From the NCBI RefSeq assembly GCF_014200505.1, contig NZ_JACHBX010000001.1, positions 1,302,001-1,366,000 on the forward strand: a stretch of 64,000 nt of DNA. The letters run 5' to 3'. Position 1 is the first letter of the stretch; each line of letters begins with the position of its first letter. The position numbers were made by a program, and so were the translations under genes. Shown here one piece after another: positions 26,153 through 36,538 of this stretch. The stretch comes from Massilia aurea. Lineage in GTDB: Bacteria > Pseudomonadota > Gammaproteobacteria > Burkholderiales > Burkholderiaceae_D. The notes under the pieces are model-generated. The model did no database searches. It was not told the DNA's origin and saw nothing but the letters and a program-made list of their open reading frames with translations.

Positions 26153-28300
26153 ATGACCACTGCCACCACGAGCCGTCAGCGCGCCCAGGATCTGGTTGCG
26201 CGCATGACCGAGGACGAAAAGTTTGCCTGGCTGTCCGGCCCGATGGCCATTCCTCTGACGGACGAGCTCAAAGCGCAGGGCGCCATCGGCTCGGCCGCGT
26301 TCTATCCCGGCATCCCGCCCCTGGGCATCCCCGCGATGCAGCAGGCCGACGCCAGTCTCGGGATCAGCAATATCGGCGACGTGCGCCCGGGCGACCATGC
26401 GACGGGTTTGCCCAGCTCGCTGCTGCTGGGCGCCACCTTCAACCGCCAGCTGGCACACGACAGCGGCGCGCTGGTCGGACGCGAGGCAAAGGCCAAGGGC
26501 TTCAATGTGCAGCTCGCTGGTGGCGCGAACCTGATCCGCGAACCGCGCGGCGGGCGCAATTTCGAACACATCAGCGAGGACCCACTGCTCACCGGCGAGC
26601 TCGCCGGCCACTCGGTTGCCGGCATCCAGGCCCAAGGCGTCGTCTCGACCGTCAAGCATTTCGTCGCCAACGGCCAGGAAACGGGGCGCGTGATGGTCAG
26701 CGCGAACCTGGCTGAAGCGGCTTTGCGCGAATCCGACCTGCTGGCGTTCCAGATCGCGATAGCGATCGGCAAGCCGGGCGCCGTCATGCCTGGCTATAAC
26801 CTGGTCAATGGTCACTATGCGTCCGAAAACGCCTTCCTGCTGCAGCAGGTGCTCAAGGATGAATGGGGTTGCGCCGGCTGGGTCATGTCGGACTGGGGCG
26901 CAACGCATTCGACCGTCAAGGCGGCACTCGCAGGGCTGGACGTGCAATCGGGCGCCAATCTCGACGACGCGCATTACTTCGGCCAGGCCTTGCGCAACGC
27001 GGTACGAGACGGCCAGGTGCCGCAGTCGCGCATCGACGATATGGTGGCGCGCATCCTGACAAGCCTGATCGACGTCGGTGCACTCGACGCAGAGTCGATT
27101 GACGACCACACGCAGCCGATCGACTTCAGCCACCACAAACTGATCGCGCAGCGCCAGGCCGAAGAAGGCATCGTGCTGCTCACGAATCGGAACGCCACGC
27201 TGCCGCTGCCGCAACGACTCACGAAGCTGCTGATCGTCGGCGCGCATGCCGACCATGGCGTTCTGTGTGGCGGCGGTTCATCGGCCGTGACGCCCATCGG
27301 CAGCCTGCAACTGCCCGGCACCAGCATCATGGGGATGGACGTGGCCAAGGTCGTCCAGCCGTCGTCGCTTGTCACCGCGATCAAAGAGGAAAGCGTCGCA
27401 CGTGACGTCGTGTTCGTCGACGGCACCGATCGTCAGCAGGTACTGGACGAAGCGGGCAGCGCCGATGCGGTGATCGTGTTTGCGCAGGAGTGGCGCTCGG
27501 AAGGGCTCGACGCCGTTGGCCTCGCGTTGCCCGACGACCAGGATGCGCTGATCGAGGCCATCGCCGGCGTCAACCCGAAGACGATCGTCGTCATCCAGTC
27601 GGGCGGCCCCGTCACGATGCCGTGGCGTGACAGCGTGGCCGCAATCCTGGCGGCGTGGTACCCGGGATCGGGCGGCGGGCCAGCCGTGGCGGGTGTGCTG
27701 TTCGGGCGCGTGAATCCCTCGGGCCGGTTGCCGGTCACGTTCCCGGCCAGCGAGGCGCAGTTGCCGCGCCCGGAGCAGATCGATCCGGAAACCACAACGT
27801 CCAACCCGGGCACGCCGCGCAAGGGCGGCATCATCGCGCTTGACTACGATATCGACGGGTCGGATGTCGGCTACCGCTGGTTCGCGCGCGAAGGGCATCA
27901 GCCGCTGTTCCCATTCGGGTTCGGCTTGTCGTACACGACGTTTGAAATGATCGGTCTGCGCGTGGGCGTCGATGGGCGTTACATCGCGAGCGTTGAGGTG
28001 GCCAACACCGGCGCGCGCACGGGCGCAGTCGTGGTGCAGATCTATGTCGAAAAGCAGGGCCCCGACGGCTTCGTCAAGCGCCTGGCCGGCTTCACCAAGA
28101 CGACGCTGGCGGCTGGCGAGCGCGCCAGCGTCGAGATCGACCTCGAGCCGCGCATCCTTGCACGCTACCGTGTGGGCGGCGACGCGCCGGGCTTTGCCAT
28201 CGAGCCCGGCGTCTACCGCGTGTGGGCGGCGCAGCACGTCGGCGACGACGCGCTCTGGCAGGATGTCGCGATTGACGAGGCGCGCCGCATCGGGTCGTAG
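26153..28300 (+). CDS. Glycoside hydrolase family 3 beta-glucosidase-like enzyme
   Basis: A 715-residue GH3 enzyme. The N-terminal TIM barrel has KHFVANGQE (about 168-176) and the nucleophile Asp247 in VMSDWGATH. The alpha/beta sandwich domain follows (about 330-570), and a fibronectin III-like domain (about 620-710) closes the protein. There is no signal peptide, so it should work in the cytoplasm on imported oligosaccharides or glycosides. No sugar transporter, other glycosidase or regulator is near it, so the natural substrate is open. It is a single-gene unit, convergent with mnmH, with the stop codons 2 bases apart. Confidence 0.88.
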   Translation: MTTATTSRQRAQDLVARMTEDEKFAWLSGPMAIPLTDELKAQGAIGSAAFYPGIPPLGIPAMQQADASLGISNIGDVRPGDHATGLPSSLLLGATFNRQLAHDSGALVGREAKAKGFNVQLAGGANLIREPRGGRNFEHISEDPLLTGELAGHSVAGIQAQGVVSTVKHFVANGQETGRVMVSANLAEAALRESDLLAFQIAIAIGKPGAVMPGYNLVNGHYASENAFLLQQVLKDEWGCAGWVMSDWGATHSTVKAALAGLDVQSGANLDDAHYFGQALRNAVRDGQVPQSRIDDMVARILTSLIDVGALDAESIDDHTQPIDFSHHKLIAQRQAEEGIVLLTNRNATLPLPQRLTKLLIVGAHADHGVLCGGGSSAVTPIGSLQLPGTSIMGMDVAKVVQPSSLVTAIKEESVARDVVFVDGTDRQQVLDEAGSADAVIVFAQEWRSEGLDAVGLALPDDQDALIEAIAGVNPKTIVVIQSGGPVTMPWRDSVAAILAAWYPGSGGGPAVAGVLFGRVNPSGRLPVTFPASEAQLPRPEQIDPETTTSNPGTPRKGGIIALDYDIDGSDVGYRWFAREGHQPLFPFGFGLSYTTFEMIGLRVGVDGRYIASVEVANTGARTGAVVVQIYVEKQGPDGFVKRLAGFTKTTLAAGERASVEIDLEPRILARYRVGGDAPGFAIEPGVYRVWAAQHVGDDALWQDVAIDEARRIGS

Positions 28301-28302
28301 CC

Positions 28303-29364
28303 TCAGGCCGGCGAGTCGTGCAGGTGCCGTGCCGCTGCCAGAAAATCGCTGGTGCCGATGTCGGCCAGCTCCACCACCTGCGCCTGCGGATACTGCACGA
28401 AGTTGCGGTCAATCGATCGCAGGTAGGCCGGGTCGTAGTGCTGCACCAAGAGCTCATCGACCAGCGCCGGCAGCGCGCCGCCTTGCGCCATCGCCTGCCA
28501 GTCAGCGATCTTGGCGCGGCCATGCACCAGCGTCAGGTGTGTCAGCTGATCGGCCAGCACGGACGGATCGGCGCAGAAGTGCTGATAATCTTCCATCAGC
28601 AGGCGCACGCGCGCGGGGCGCGCCAGTTGCAGGTCGATGCAGGGCGCGGCGCGCATGCGCACCATCACGGCATCCGGCACACGCAGGTTGCCGACTTTCT
28701 TACTCTCGGCCTCGACGAACACGGGACGGGCCAGGTCGAAGCTGCGCAGTTTGGCCAGCACCATCGTCTCGAACATCTTCTGGCTTGGCTGTGGTTCGTT
28801 CGGCAAGTGACCCAGCACCGAGCCGCGGTGGGCGGCCAGCTGCTCCAGGTCGAGCACCTGCGCGCCAATGCCGTCGAGCGTTTCGAGCAGGCGGCTCTTG
28901 CCGCTGCCGGTCGGGCCGCAGACGACGCGAAAATCGACGGCAGGCGGTTCGGCCAGCGCCGCGCTGACCCACGCGCGGTAATTCTTGTAGCCGCCCTCGA
29001 GCTGCGCCACCGGCCAGCCGATGCGCGCCATGATCAGCGCCATCGCGCCGCTGCGGTTGCCGCCGCGCCAGCAGTACACCAGCGGACGCCAGTCGCGCGG
29101 TTTGTCGTGAAACAGCGTGTCGATGTGGTGCGCGATATTGCGCGCAATGATCGGCGCCCCGGCCTTCTTGGCGTCGAATGCGCTGGTTTGCTTGTACAGC
29201 GTGCCAACAAGGATGCGTTCGTCGTTGTTCAGTACCGGGCAGTTGATCGCGCCGGGGATATGGTCGAGTGCGAATTCGGCTTCGCTGCGCACGTCGATGA
29301 TCGCGTCGAATTCACCGAGGCGCGGGAGCAGGGCGTCGAACCCTGCGACTTCCGGGTACTTCAT
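28303..29364 (-). CDS. mnmH: tRNA 2-selenouridine synthase MnmH (SelU)
   Basis: A 353-residue enzyme that replaces the 2-sulfur of mnm5s2U34 in tRNAs by selenium via a geranylated intermediate. The N-terminal rhodanese domain (1-130) has the active Cys98 in VYCWRGGNRSG. The C-terminal P-loop domain has Walker A GPTGSGKS (150-157). It needs selenophosphate, so a selD gene must exist elsewhere. The stop overlaps the tesA-like neighbour in the order tesA then mnmH: the mnmH ATG overlaps the tesA stop by 4 bases, so mnmH is translated after tesA on one message. Confidence 0.93.
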   Translation of the reverse strand: MKYPEVAGFDALLPRLGEFDAIIDVRSEAEFALDHIPGAINCPVLNNDERILVGTLYKQTSAFDAKKAGAPIIARNIAHHIDTLFHDKPRDWRPLVYCWRGGNRSGAMALIMARIGWPVAQLEGGYKNYRAWVSAALAEPPAVDFRVVCGPTGSGKSRLLETLDGIGAQVLDLEQLAAHRGSVLGHLPNEPQPSQKMFETMVLAKLRSFDLARPVFVEAESKKVGNLRVPDAVMVRMRAAPCIDLQLARPARVRLLMEDYQHFCADPSVLADQLTHLTLVHGRAKIADWQAMAQGGALPALVDELLVQHYDPAYLRSIDRNFVQYPQAQVVELADIGTSDFLAAARHLHDSPA

Positions 29365-30017
29365 GGTTGCTTCACCATTTTCTCGAACGTCGGCCAGATA
29401 TTGTTCAGGATGATCGGGTGCGCCTGCGCGGTGGGATGCAGGCGGTCTTGCTGGAACAGGGCCGGTTTGTCAGCCACGCCTTCAAGCATGAACGGCACCA
29501 GCGGCGATTTGGTCGACGTCGCCACGGTCTGGAACATGCCGAAGAAGCGCTCGGTGTAGGCGCGCCCGTAGTTCGGCGGCATGCGCATGCCCACCAGCAG
29601 CACGCGCGCTTTCTGCGCCTGCGCTGCGGCGATCATCGCGCGCAGGTTCGCTTCGGCCGACGGCACGGGAAGGCCGCGCAGGCCGTCGTTGGCGCCCAGT
29701 TCAATCACGACCAGGTCCGGCTTGTGCTGGCCCAGCAGGGCGGGCAGGCGCGCCTTGCCGCCGCTGGTGGTCTCGCCGCTGATGCTGGCGTTGACGACCC
29801 TGGCGTCGATTTTTTCGCTCTTCATTTTTTGTTCGAGCAGCGCGACCCAGCCGGCGCCACGGGCGATGCCGTATTCGGCCGACAGGCTGTCGCCCACCAC
29901 GAGTACGGTTTTTGGTGCAGAATAAGCGTTCGCCGTCGCCGCCAGGGACAGACTCAACCCCAGTGCAGCGCCGACAATTAATTTACCGAGAACTGCGTTC
30001 TTAAGAAAAGCAAGCAT
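29361..30017 (-). CDS. tesA: Periplasmic acyl-CoA thioesterase I/lysophospholipase L1-like (TesA)
   Basis: A 218-residue SGNH hydrolase. The signal peptide spans about 1-31 (ANA then YSA). Block I is GDSLS with Ser44, block III GAND (108-111), and block V DRLHP with Asp191 and His194, so the triad is complete. Family members hydrolyse acyl thioesters, aryl esters and lysophospholipids in the periplasm. It is divergent from the ybbA-like ATPase gene, the same pairing as in E. coli. Its ATG at 30017-30015 would share bases with an upstream ATG candidate of that neighbour. Confidence 0.9.
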   Translation of the reverse strand: MLAFLKNAVLGKLIVGAALGLSLSLAATANAYSAPKTVLVVGDSLSAEYGIARGAGWVALLEQKMKSEKIDARVVNASISGETTSGGKARLPALLGQHKPDLVVIELGANDGLRGLPVPSAEANLRAMIAAAQAQKARVLLVGMRMPPNYGRAYTERFFGMFQTVATSTKSPLVPFMLEGVADKPALFQQDRLHPTAQAHPIILNNIWPTFEKMVKQP

Positions 30018-30066
30018 GCGTGATCATCCCGAGGCATTCAAAAATGACGTCACTGACGTCGGTGTA

Positions 30067-30744
30067 ATGACAGGCCGGCCGCCCGCAATTGAAGTCAGCG
30101 GCTTGTCGAAGAAGGTCGCAGACGCCAGCGGCGAGCTGACCATCCTGCAAGAGATTGATTTTACCGTGCAACCGGCAGAGACGCTCGCGCTCGTCGGCGC
30201 TTCCGGCTCGGGCAAGTCGACGCTGCTTGGCCTGCTTGCAGGCCTGGATACGCCATCGTCTGGCACCGTGCGCCTGGATGGTACCGACATCTTCGCGCTC
30301 GATGAAGATGGCCGTGCCGCGTTTCGCAAGGCCAAGCTGGGCTTCGTGTTCCAGTCGTTCCAGCTGCTGACGCACCTGAACGCGCTCGAGAACGTGATGC
30401 TGCCGCTCGAATTGCGGGGCGAATCCGGTGCACGCGAAAAGGCTGCCGACATGCTGGGTCGCGTCGGCCTGGGCAGCCGCCTGAAGCACTATCCCAAGTT
30501 TCTGTCGGGCGGCGAGCAGCAGCGTGTGGCGCTGGCACGCGCTTTCGTCACGCAGCCGCCGCTGCTGTTTGCCGACGAGCCCACCGGCAGCCTCGATGCC
30601 GCTACCGGCGAGTCGATCATCGGACTGATGTTCGAACTCAATCGCGAACGCGGCTCGACGCTGGTGCTGGTCACGCACGATCCGGGCATGGCCGCGCGTT
30701 GCGGCCGGACGATCACGATCGCCGCCGGCCGCCTCGTCAAATAA
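30067..30744 (+). CDS. YbbA-like ABC transporter ATP-binding protein
   Basis: A 225-residue MacB/LolD-type ATPase. Walker A is GASGSGKST, the Q-loop is FVFQSFQLL, the signature is [14 protein letters not shown], Walker B is [12 protein letters not shown] and the H-loop VTHD. All ATPase motifs are intact. I prefer the ATG at 30067 ([10 protein letters not shown]) because it aligns with E. coli YbbA; the frame also opens at an ATG at 30016 that overlaps the tesA start codon. The usual partner permease YbbP is not here: nnr follows on the opposite strand with no gap. The permease may be elsewhere or lost. Confidence 0.85.
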   Translation: MTGRPPAIEVSGLSKKVADASGELTILQEIDFTVQPAETLALVGASGSGKSTLLGLLAGLDTPSSGTVRLDGTDIFALDEDGRAAFRKAKLGFVFQSFQLLTHLNALENVMLPLELRGESGAREKAADMLGRVGLGSRLKHYPKFLSGGEQQRVALARAFVTQPPLLFADEPTGSLDAATGESIIGLMFELNRERGSTLVLVTHDPGMAARCGRTITIAAGRLVK

Positions 30745-32265
30745 TCAATCAGCTGCCTGGGCTGCAGCGCGCACCTGCGCGTTGAGTACCTTGCGCACGG
30801 CCGCGGGCAGTTCACCGGCCGTCAGGCCGATCGGCCCCACGCCATCTTCGACCAGCGCGTCGGCCGCGGCGCCATGCAGCCAGGCCGCCGCCGCTGCAGC
30901 TTCCTTGCCCGGCCAGCCTTGCGCCAGCAGCGCGCCGCAGATTCCCGCCAGCACGTCGCCACTGCCTGCCGTGGCCAGACCCGCGTTGCCGGTCGGGTTG
31001 ATCAAGACCGCGCCATCGGGGTCTGCGATCACGGTGCCCGACCCCTTGAGAATCACGACTGCATGCATGCGCTGCGCCAGTTCACGCGCGCTGGCCAGGC
31101 GGTCAGCCTGCACCACCGACACCGTCATGCCCAGCATGCGCGCCGCTTCCAGCGGATGCGGCGTGAGCACGCTTGGGGCGCTCCGCTGCGCCAGGCGCGC
31201 CTGCAGGTCGGGGCTGGCGCCGACCAGGTTCAACGCATCGGCGTCGAGTACCAGCGGGCAGTCGCTGTCGAGCGCCTTGGCCACCAGCCGCATCGCATCG
31301 ACCGAGTCGCCCATGCCAGGCCCAAGCACCAGCGTGCGGCCAAACAGATCCAGGTCGTCGGCCGCGCGGAACATGATTTCGGGCTGGCTGCTGTCGTAGC
31401 CGGGCGGCGTGTTGAGCGCCGCGACATACACGCGCCCCGCGCCCGCATACAGCGCGCCGCGCGCGGCCAGCACCGGTGCACCGGCCATGCCGTGCGCGCC
31501 GCCAATCACGGCGACGTCACCGAAGCTGCCCTTGTGCGAGTTCTGGCGGCGCGCCGTGAAGCAGTGCGCAAACGCCGGCAACCCGTTCATGGCTGCCGTC
31601 GTGGGCGTGGCCGCAGCATCCACGCCGAGCGTGTCCACGCGCACCACACCTGCGTGATCGCGCCCGTCGGCCGTGTGCAGGCCCGGCTTGTCGGCGATGA
31701 ACGTGATCGTGTGCGTGGCGCGCACCGCGATACCGTCCGGGCCGATGACAGCGCCCGTGTCGGCGTCCAGGCCACTCGGCACGTCCAGCGCCAGGATTGG
31801 ACAGCGAACGTCATCCAGGCCCGCGACGACATCGCGGTACTCGCCCGCGAGCGCGCGCGTCAGGCCGATGCCGAACAAGCCGTCGACGACGAGCGCCCAC
31901 TGGCCATCGGGCGGCAGCATGTCGAGCCAGCCGACGGTGCCGGAACGCGCGCGCTCGTAGGCCGCAGCGGTTTCGCTCGAGGCGTCGTCGTTGCCATCGC
32001 CCGGTAAGTGCAGCACGGTCGCGTTGACGCCGGCTTCGGCCAGGTTGGCCGCCACCTCGAGTGCATCGCCGCCATTGTTGCCGGGGCCGGCGAGCACCAG
32101 CACCGGCGCGCCACGCAGGTCATCCCCTGATGCACCCAAAAGCTCGAGTGCATAGTCGGCGGCGGCCTTGCCGGCGCGGGTCATCAGGGTGCCCGGCGCC
32201 AGCGTGCTGCTGGCCGCGTGTTCGATGGCGCGCAGCTGCGCGACGGTGTAGAGAGGGTATGCCAT
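30745..32265 (-). CDS. nnr: Bifunctional NAD(P)HX epimerase/dehydratase
   Basis: A 506-residue repair enzyme for hydrated NADH/NADPH. The N-terminal YjeF_N domain (1-215) is the epimerase, with [13 protein letters not shown] and [10 protein letters not shown]. The C-terminal ribokinase-like domain is the ADP-dependent dehydratase, with [23 protein letters not shown] and the hallmark [14 protein letters not shown]. Length matches E. coli Nnr. I chose the ATG at 32265 ([15 protein letters not shown]); the frame is open for 82 further codons, but those overlap the divergent hydantoinase gene. It is convergent with the ybbA-like gene and abuts it. Confidence 0.94.
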   Translation of the reverse strand: MAYPLYTVAQLRAIEHAASSTLAPGTLMTRAGKAAADYALELLGASGDDLRGAPVLVLAGPGNNGGDALEVAANLAEAGVNATVLHLPGDGNDDASSETAAAYERARSGTVGWLDMLPPDGQWALVVDGLFGIGLTRALAGEYRDVVAGLDDVRCPILALDVPSGLDADTGAVIGPDGIAVRATHTITFIADKPGLHTADGRDHAGVVRVDTLGVDAAATPTTAAMNGLPAFAHCFTARRQNSHKGSFGDVAVIGGAHGMAGAPVLAARGALYAGAGRVYVAALNTPPGYDSSQPEIMFRAADDLDLFGRTLVLGPGMGDSVDAMRLVAKALDSDCPLVLDADALNLVGASPDLQARLAQRSAPSVLTPHPLEAARMLGMTVSVVQADRLASARELAQRMHAVVILKGSGTVIADPDGAVLINPTGNAGLATAGSGDVLAGICGALLAQGWPGKEAAAAAAWLHGAAADALVEDGVGPIGLTAGELPAAVRKVLNAQVRAAAQAAD

Positions 32266-32374
32266 GGTCGTTTGCGTGAATGAGAATGCGACCATTGTCG
32301 TGCATTCGCGCCAACGTTGGCGCGCCGTCCGCACTACAATGGCTGCCATCATCTGGTCAGCACAGGGAGTGAGT

Positions 32375-35300
32375 ATGGATTGGCAGTTCTGGATCGACCG
32401 TGGCGGCACATTCACCGATATCGTGGGGCGCCGCCCGGATGGGCAACTCGTCACGCACAAGCTCCTGTCCGAGCACCCCGAGCAGTACCGCGATGCGGCC
32501 GTCGCCGGCATCCGTCACCTGCTGGGCATCGCCGCGGGTGCGCCGCTGCCGGCGGCCGGCATCGAGGCGGTCAAGATGGGCACGACCGTGGCCACCAACG
32601 CGCTGCTCGAGCGCAAGGGCGAGCCGACCGTGCTGGCCATCACGCGCGGCTACCGCGACGCGCTGCGCATCGCTTACCAGAACCGGCCACGCCTGTTCGA
32701 TCGCCACATCGTGCTGCCCGAACTGCTGTACGCACAGGTCATCGAGATCGATGAACGCGTCGGCGCACATGGCGACATCGTGCAGCCGCTCGATGAAGCC
32801 GTCACCCGCGCCAGCCTGCAGGGGGCGTTCGACACCGGCCTGCGCTCGCTGGCCATCGTCTTCATGCACGGCTACCGCTACACGGCGCATGAAGCGGCGG
32901 TGGCCCGCATCGCGCGCGCGATCGGCTTCACACAGGTGTCGGTCTCGCACGAAGTGAGCCCGATGATGAAGCTCGTCGCGCGCGGCGACACGACGGTCGT
33001 CGACGCCTACCTGTCGCCGATCCTGCGCCGCTACGTCGACCAGGTGGCCGACGAACTGCCTGGCGTGAACCTGCAGTTCATGCAGTCCAATGGCGGCCTG
33101 ACCGATGCCCGCGCGTTTCAGGGCAAGGACAGCATCCTGTCCGGCCCGGCCGGCGGCATCGTCGGCATGGTGCGCGCGAGCCGGCAGGCCGGCTTCGAGC
33201 GCGTGATCGGCTTCGACATGGGCGGCACGTCCACCGACGTCTCGCATTTCGCGGGCGAGTTCGAGCGCGTGTTCGAAACCCAGGTCGCCGGCGTGCGCAT
33301 GCGCGCGCCGATGATGAGCATCCACACCGTCGCCGCCGGTGGCGGTTCGATCCTGCACTTCGACGGCAGCCGCTATCGTGTGGGGCCGGACAGCGCCGGC
33401 GCCAATCCCGGCCCGGCCAGTTACCGGCGCGGCGGCCCGCTCGCGGTCACCGACTGCAACGTCATGCTCGGCAAGGTGCAGGCCGATTATTTCCCGCGCC
33501 TCTTCGGCGCGCGTGGCGATGAAGCGCTGGACGTGGCCACCGTACGCCGCCGTTTCGACGCGCTGGCGGACGACATCGGCGCTGCAACGGGTGAACGGCC
33601 CGCACCGGAAGCGGTGGCCGAAGGCTTCATTGCGATCGCGGTGGGCAATATGGCCAACGCGATCAAGCAGATCTCGGTGCAGCGCGGCCACGACGTCACC
33701 GGCTACGTGCTCACCAGCTTCGGCGGCGCCGGCGGCCAGCACGCGTGCCTCGTGGCCGACGCCCTCGGCATGCAGACGGTGTTCATCCATTCGCTGGCCG
33801 GCGTGCTGTCGGCTTACGGCATGGGGCTGGCCGACCAGAGCGCGATGCGCGAGCAGGCCGTCGAAGAGCGGCTGGCCGATACGGTACTGCCGGCGCTGGC
33901 CGAGCGTCTCGGCGTGCTGGGCGAAGCTGCGCGCGCGCAGTTGCAGGCGCAGGGCGTGGCGCCCGAGTGCATCACGCTCGTCGAGCGCGTGCACCTGCGC
34001 TATGAAGGCACCGATTCGGCGCTCGTGGTGCTTGCGGGCGACATGGCAGGGATGACGGCGCAGTTCGAGCAAGCCTACAAACGCCGCTACTCGTTCCTGA
34101 TGCCGGCACGCGCGCTAATCGTCGAAGCGGTGTCGGTCGAGGCCATCGGGCAGTCCGATGCACCGGCCGAGCAACTGGTGGCGACGACCACGCCAAGCGG
34201 CGAAGCGGCCCCGCAGGACACCGCGCGCATGTACAGCGCGGGCCGCTGGCACGATACCGGTGTCTACGCGCGCGGCGCGCTGCTGCCGGGGCACGCGGTG
34301 CGCGGCCCGGCGATCATCGCCGAAGACAATGCGACCACGGTCGTCGAGCCGGGCTGGGAAGCGCGCGTGACGCCATATGGCCACCTGGTGCTGCAGCGCG
34401 TGGAAGCCTTGCCCGAACGGCGCGCGATCGGCACCACGGCCGATCCGGTGATGCTCGAGATCTTCAACAGCCTGTTCATGTCGATTGCCGAGCAGATGGG
34501 CCTGCGCCTGCAGAACACGGCCCACTCGGTCAACATCAAGGAACGGCTGGACTTCAGCTGCGCGATCTTCGACCAGGACGGCAACCTGGTGGCCAACGCA
34601 CCGCACATGCCGGTGCACCTTGGTTCGATGGGCGAGAGCATCAAGACCGTGATGCGCGAGAACGCGGGCCGCATGCATGCGGGTGACGTGTACATCCTGA
34701 ACGACCCGTACAACGGCGGCACGCACCTGCCCGACGTGACGGTGATCTCGCCCGTGTTCGACGAAGCGGGCGCCGAGATCCTGTTCTACGTCGGCTCGCG
34801 CGGCCACCACGCCGACATCGGCGGCACCACGCCCGGCTCGATGCCGCCCGACTCGAGCCACATCGAGCAGGAGGGTGTATTGATCAACAATTTCAAGCTG
34901 ATCGACGGGCAGGATGGCGTGCTGCGCGAAGACGCGGCGCGCGCGCTGCTGGTGGGCGCGCGCTACCCGGCGCGCAATCCCGACCAGAACCTGGCCGACC
35001 TGCGCGCGCAGGTGGCCGCCAACCAGAAAGGCGTCGAGGAGCTGCACAAGATGGTCGCGCACTTTGGCCTGGACGTCGTGCGCGCCTACATGGGCCACGT
35101 GCAGGACAATGCCGAAGAAGCGGTTCGGCGCGTGATCTCGGCGCTCAAGGATGGCAGCTTCCACTACCAGCTCGATAACGGCGCGCACATCGACGTCGCG
35201 ATTCGCGTGGACACTGCAGCGCGCAGTGCGGAGATCGACTTCACCGGTACATCGGGCCAGCTGCCGAACAACTTCAATGCGCCGTCGGCCGTGTGCATGG

Positions 35301-35974
35301 CGGCCGTGCTGTACGTGTTCCGCACGCTGGTCGACGATGAGATTCCGCTCAACGCCGGGTGCCTCAAACCACTCAAGGTGATCATTCCACCCGGCTCGAT
35401 GCTCAATCCGCACTATCCGGCATCGGTCGTGTCGGGCAATGTCGAAACCTCGACCTGCATCACCAATGCGCTGTATGGGGCGCTGGGCGTGATGGCGGCG
35501 GCGCAGGGCACGATGAACAACTTCACGTTCGGCAACCAGCGCTACCAGTATTACGAGACCATCTCGGGCGGCTCCGGCGCGGGCGACGGTTTCGACGGCA
35601 CCGACGTGGTCCAGACCAATATGACCAACTCGCGCCTGACCGACCCTGAAATCCTCGAATTCCGCTTCCCCGTGCGGCTTGAGCGTTACGAGATTCGTCC
35701 GAATTCGGGCGGGGCGGGGCGCTGGCATGGCGGCAATGGCGGCGTGCGCCGCGTGCGCTTTTTAGAGCCGATGACGGCGGCGATCCTGTCGAACAACCGG
35801 ATTCACGCGCCGTTCGGCATGGCCGGTGGCGCGGACGCAGAGCGTGGCCGAAACAGCGTCGAGCGCGCCGACGGCCGCATCGAGCAGGTGGGCCATATCG
35901 GCAAGATCGACATGGCCGCAGGTGACGTGTTCGTCATCGAGACGCCGGGCGGCGGCGGTTACGGCAAGCCATAG
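32375..35974 (+). CDS. Fused 5-oxoprolinase (hydantoinase A/B family)
   Basis: A 1199-residue single chain that in this family opens 5-oxoproline to glutamate with ATP. The N-terminal HyuA half (1-690) has the sugar-kinase-like phosphate loop [12 protein letters not shown] (8-19), [12 protein letters not shown] and [16 protein letters not shown]. The HyuB half (about 695-1195) has [21 protein letters not shown] and [16 protein letters not shown] [12 protein letters not shown]. The start ATG at 32375 follows GGGAGTGAGT; an earlier open frame overlaps nnr. Eukaryotic enzymes are likewise fused, while many bacteria split A and B. No PxpABC genes are nearby. Confidence 0.9.
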   Translation: MDWQFWIDRGGTFTDIVGRRPDGQLVTHKLLSEHPEQYRDAAVAGIRHLLGIAAGAPLPAAGIEAVKMGTTVATNALLERKGEPTVLAITRGYRDALRIAYQNRPRLFDRHIVLPELLYAQVIEIDERVGAHGDIVQPLDEAVTRASLQGAFDTGLRSLAIVFMHGYRYTAHEAAVARIARAIGFTQVSVSHEVSPMMKLVARGDTTVVDAYLSPILRRYVDQVADELPGVNLQFMQSNGGLTDARAFQGKDSILSGPAGGIVGMVRASRQAGFERVIGFDMGGTSTDVSHFAGEFERVFETQVAGVRMRAPMMSIHTVAAGGGSILHFDGSRYRVGPDSAGANPGPASYRRGGPLAVTDCNVMLGKVQADYFPRLFGARGDEALDVATVRRRFDALADDIGAATGERPAPEAVAEGFIAIAVGNMANAIKQISVQRGHDVTGYVLTSFGGAGGQHACLVADALGMQTVFIHSLAGVLSAYGMGLADQSAMREQAVEERLADTVLPALAERLGVLGEAARAQLQAQGVAPECITLVERVHLRYEGTDSALVVLAGDMAGMTAQFEQAYKRRYSFLMPARALIVEAVSVEAIGQSDAPAEQLVATTTPSGEAAPQDTARMYSAGRWHDTGVYARGALLPGHAVRGPAIIAEDNATTVVEPGWEARVTPYGHLVLQRVEALPERRAIGTTADPVMLEIFNSLFMSIAEQMGLRLQNTAHSVNIKERLDFSCAIFDQDGNLVANAPHMPVHLGSMGESIKTVMRENAGRMHAGDVYILNDPYNGGTHLPDVTVISPVFDEAGAEILFYVGSRGHHADIGGTTPGSMPPDSSHIEQEGVLINNFKLIDGQDGVLREDAARALLVGARYPARNPDQNLADLRAQVAANQKGVEELHKMVAHFGLDVVRAYMGHVQDNAEEAVRRVISALKDGSFHYQLDNGAHIDVAIRVDTAARSAEIDFTGTSGQLPNNFNAPSAVCMAAVLYVFRTLVDDEIPLNAGCLKPLKVIIPPGSMLNPHYPASVVSGNVETSTCITNALYGALGVMAAAQGTMNNFTFGNQRYQYYETISGGSGAGDGFDGTDVVQTNMTNSRLTDPEILEFRFPVRLERYEIRPNSGGAGRWHGGNGGVRRVRFLEPMTAAILSNNRIHAPFGMAGGADAERGRNSVERADGRIEQVGHIGKIDMAAGDVFVIETPGGGGYGKP

Positions 35975-35988
35975 CGAGGGACAGCATA

Positions 35989-36017
35989 TTGTGGCGCGCC
36001 CGCGCGCACTGTATGCT
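35989..36017 (+). promoter_or_regulatory. Candidate sigma70 promoter of the FKBP gene
   Basis: TTGTGG (35989-35994), a 17-base spacer and TATGCT (36012-36017) lie 47 bases before the FKBP ATG and 15 bases after the 5-oxoprolinase stop. Confidence 0.5.
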
Positions 36018-36064
36018 GCACCAGCATCGATTTGCACCACATTATTCACCCTAAGAGAGAAACC

Positions 36065-36538
36065 ATGAAACGTGTACTGACCTGTTCCGCCCTGGTGGCG
36101 GCAATGCTAATGACGGTCACCGCCTGCAAGCGCGCCGAAGCACCGGCCACCCCTGCTACTGCCAGCGTTGATAGCACCGCCACCGCGGCCGCACCGGCCG
36201 TCGCCTCGCAACAGATCGACACCGTTGTCGGCACCGGCAAGGAAGCCACTGCCGGCGCGACCGCTGTCGTCAACTACACCGGCTGGCTGTACGAGCCGGC
36301 GGCGCCGCAGCAGCGCGGCAAGGAGTTCGATTCGTCGATCGGTCGCGAGCCGTTCAAGTTCCAGCTCGGCGCCGGCCAGGTCATCAAGGGATGGGATGTG
36401 GGCGTGCAGGGCATGAAAGTCGGCGGCAAGCGCACGCTGATCGTGCCGGCCGACATGGGCTACGGCGCCGGCGGCGCGGGTCCGATCCCGCCAAACGCCA
36501 CGCTGGTGTTCGAGGTCGAACTGCTCGACGTGCTTTAA
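36065..36538 (+). CDS. FKBP-type peptidyl-prolyl isomerase lipoprotein
   Basis: A 157-residue lipoprotein. The signal peptide ends in VTAC (Cys about 21), followed by an Ala/Thr/Pro-rich linker (about 25-52). The FKBP domain fills 53-157 with [30 protein letters not shown] and [15 protein letters not shown] as active-site blocks, and ends in [10 protein letters not shown]. It isomerises proline bonds in the periplasm while anchored to a membrane. I chose the ATG at 36065 because AAGAGAGA precedes it and the lipoprotein signal then begins MKRVLTC; a TTG 33 bases upstream is also in frame. It is convergent with and overlaps the YdcF-like gene by 4 bases. Confidence 0.9.
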   Translation: MKRVLTCSALVAAMLMTVTACKRAEAPATPATASVDSTATAAAPAVASQQIDTVVGTGKEATAGATAVVNYTGWLYEPAAPQQRGKEFDSSIGREPFKFQLGAGQVIKGWDVGVQGMKVGGKRTLIVPADMGYGAGGAGPIPPNATLVFEVELLDVL

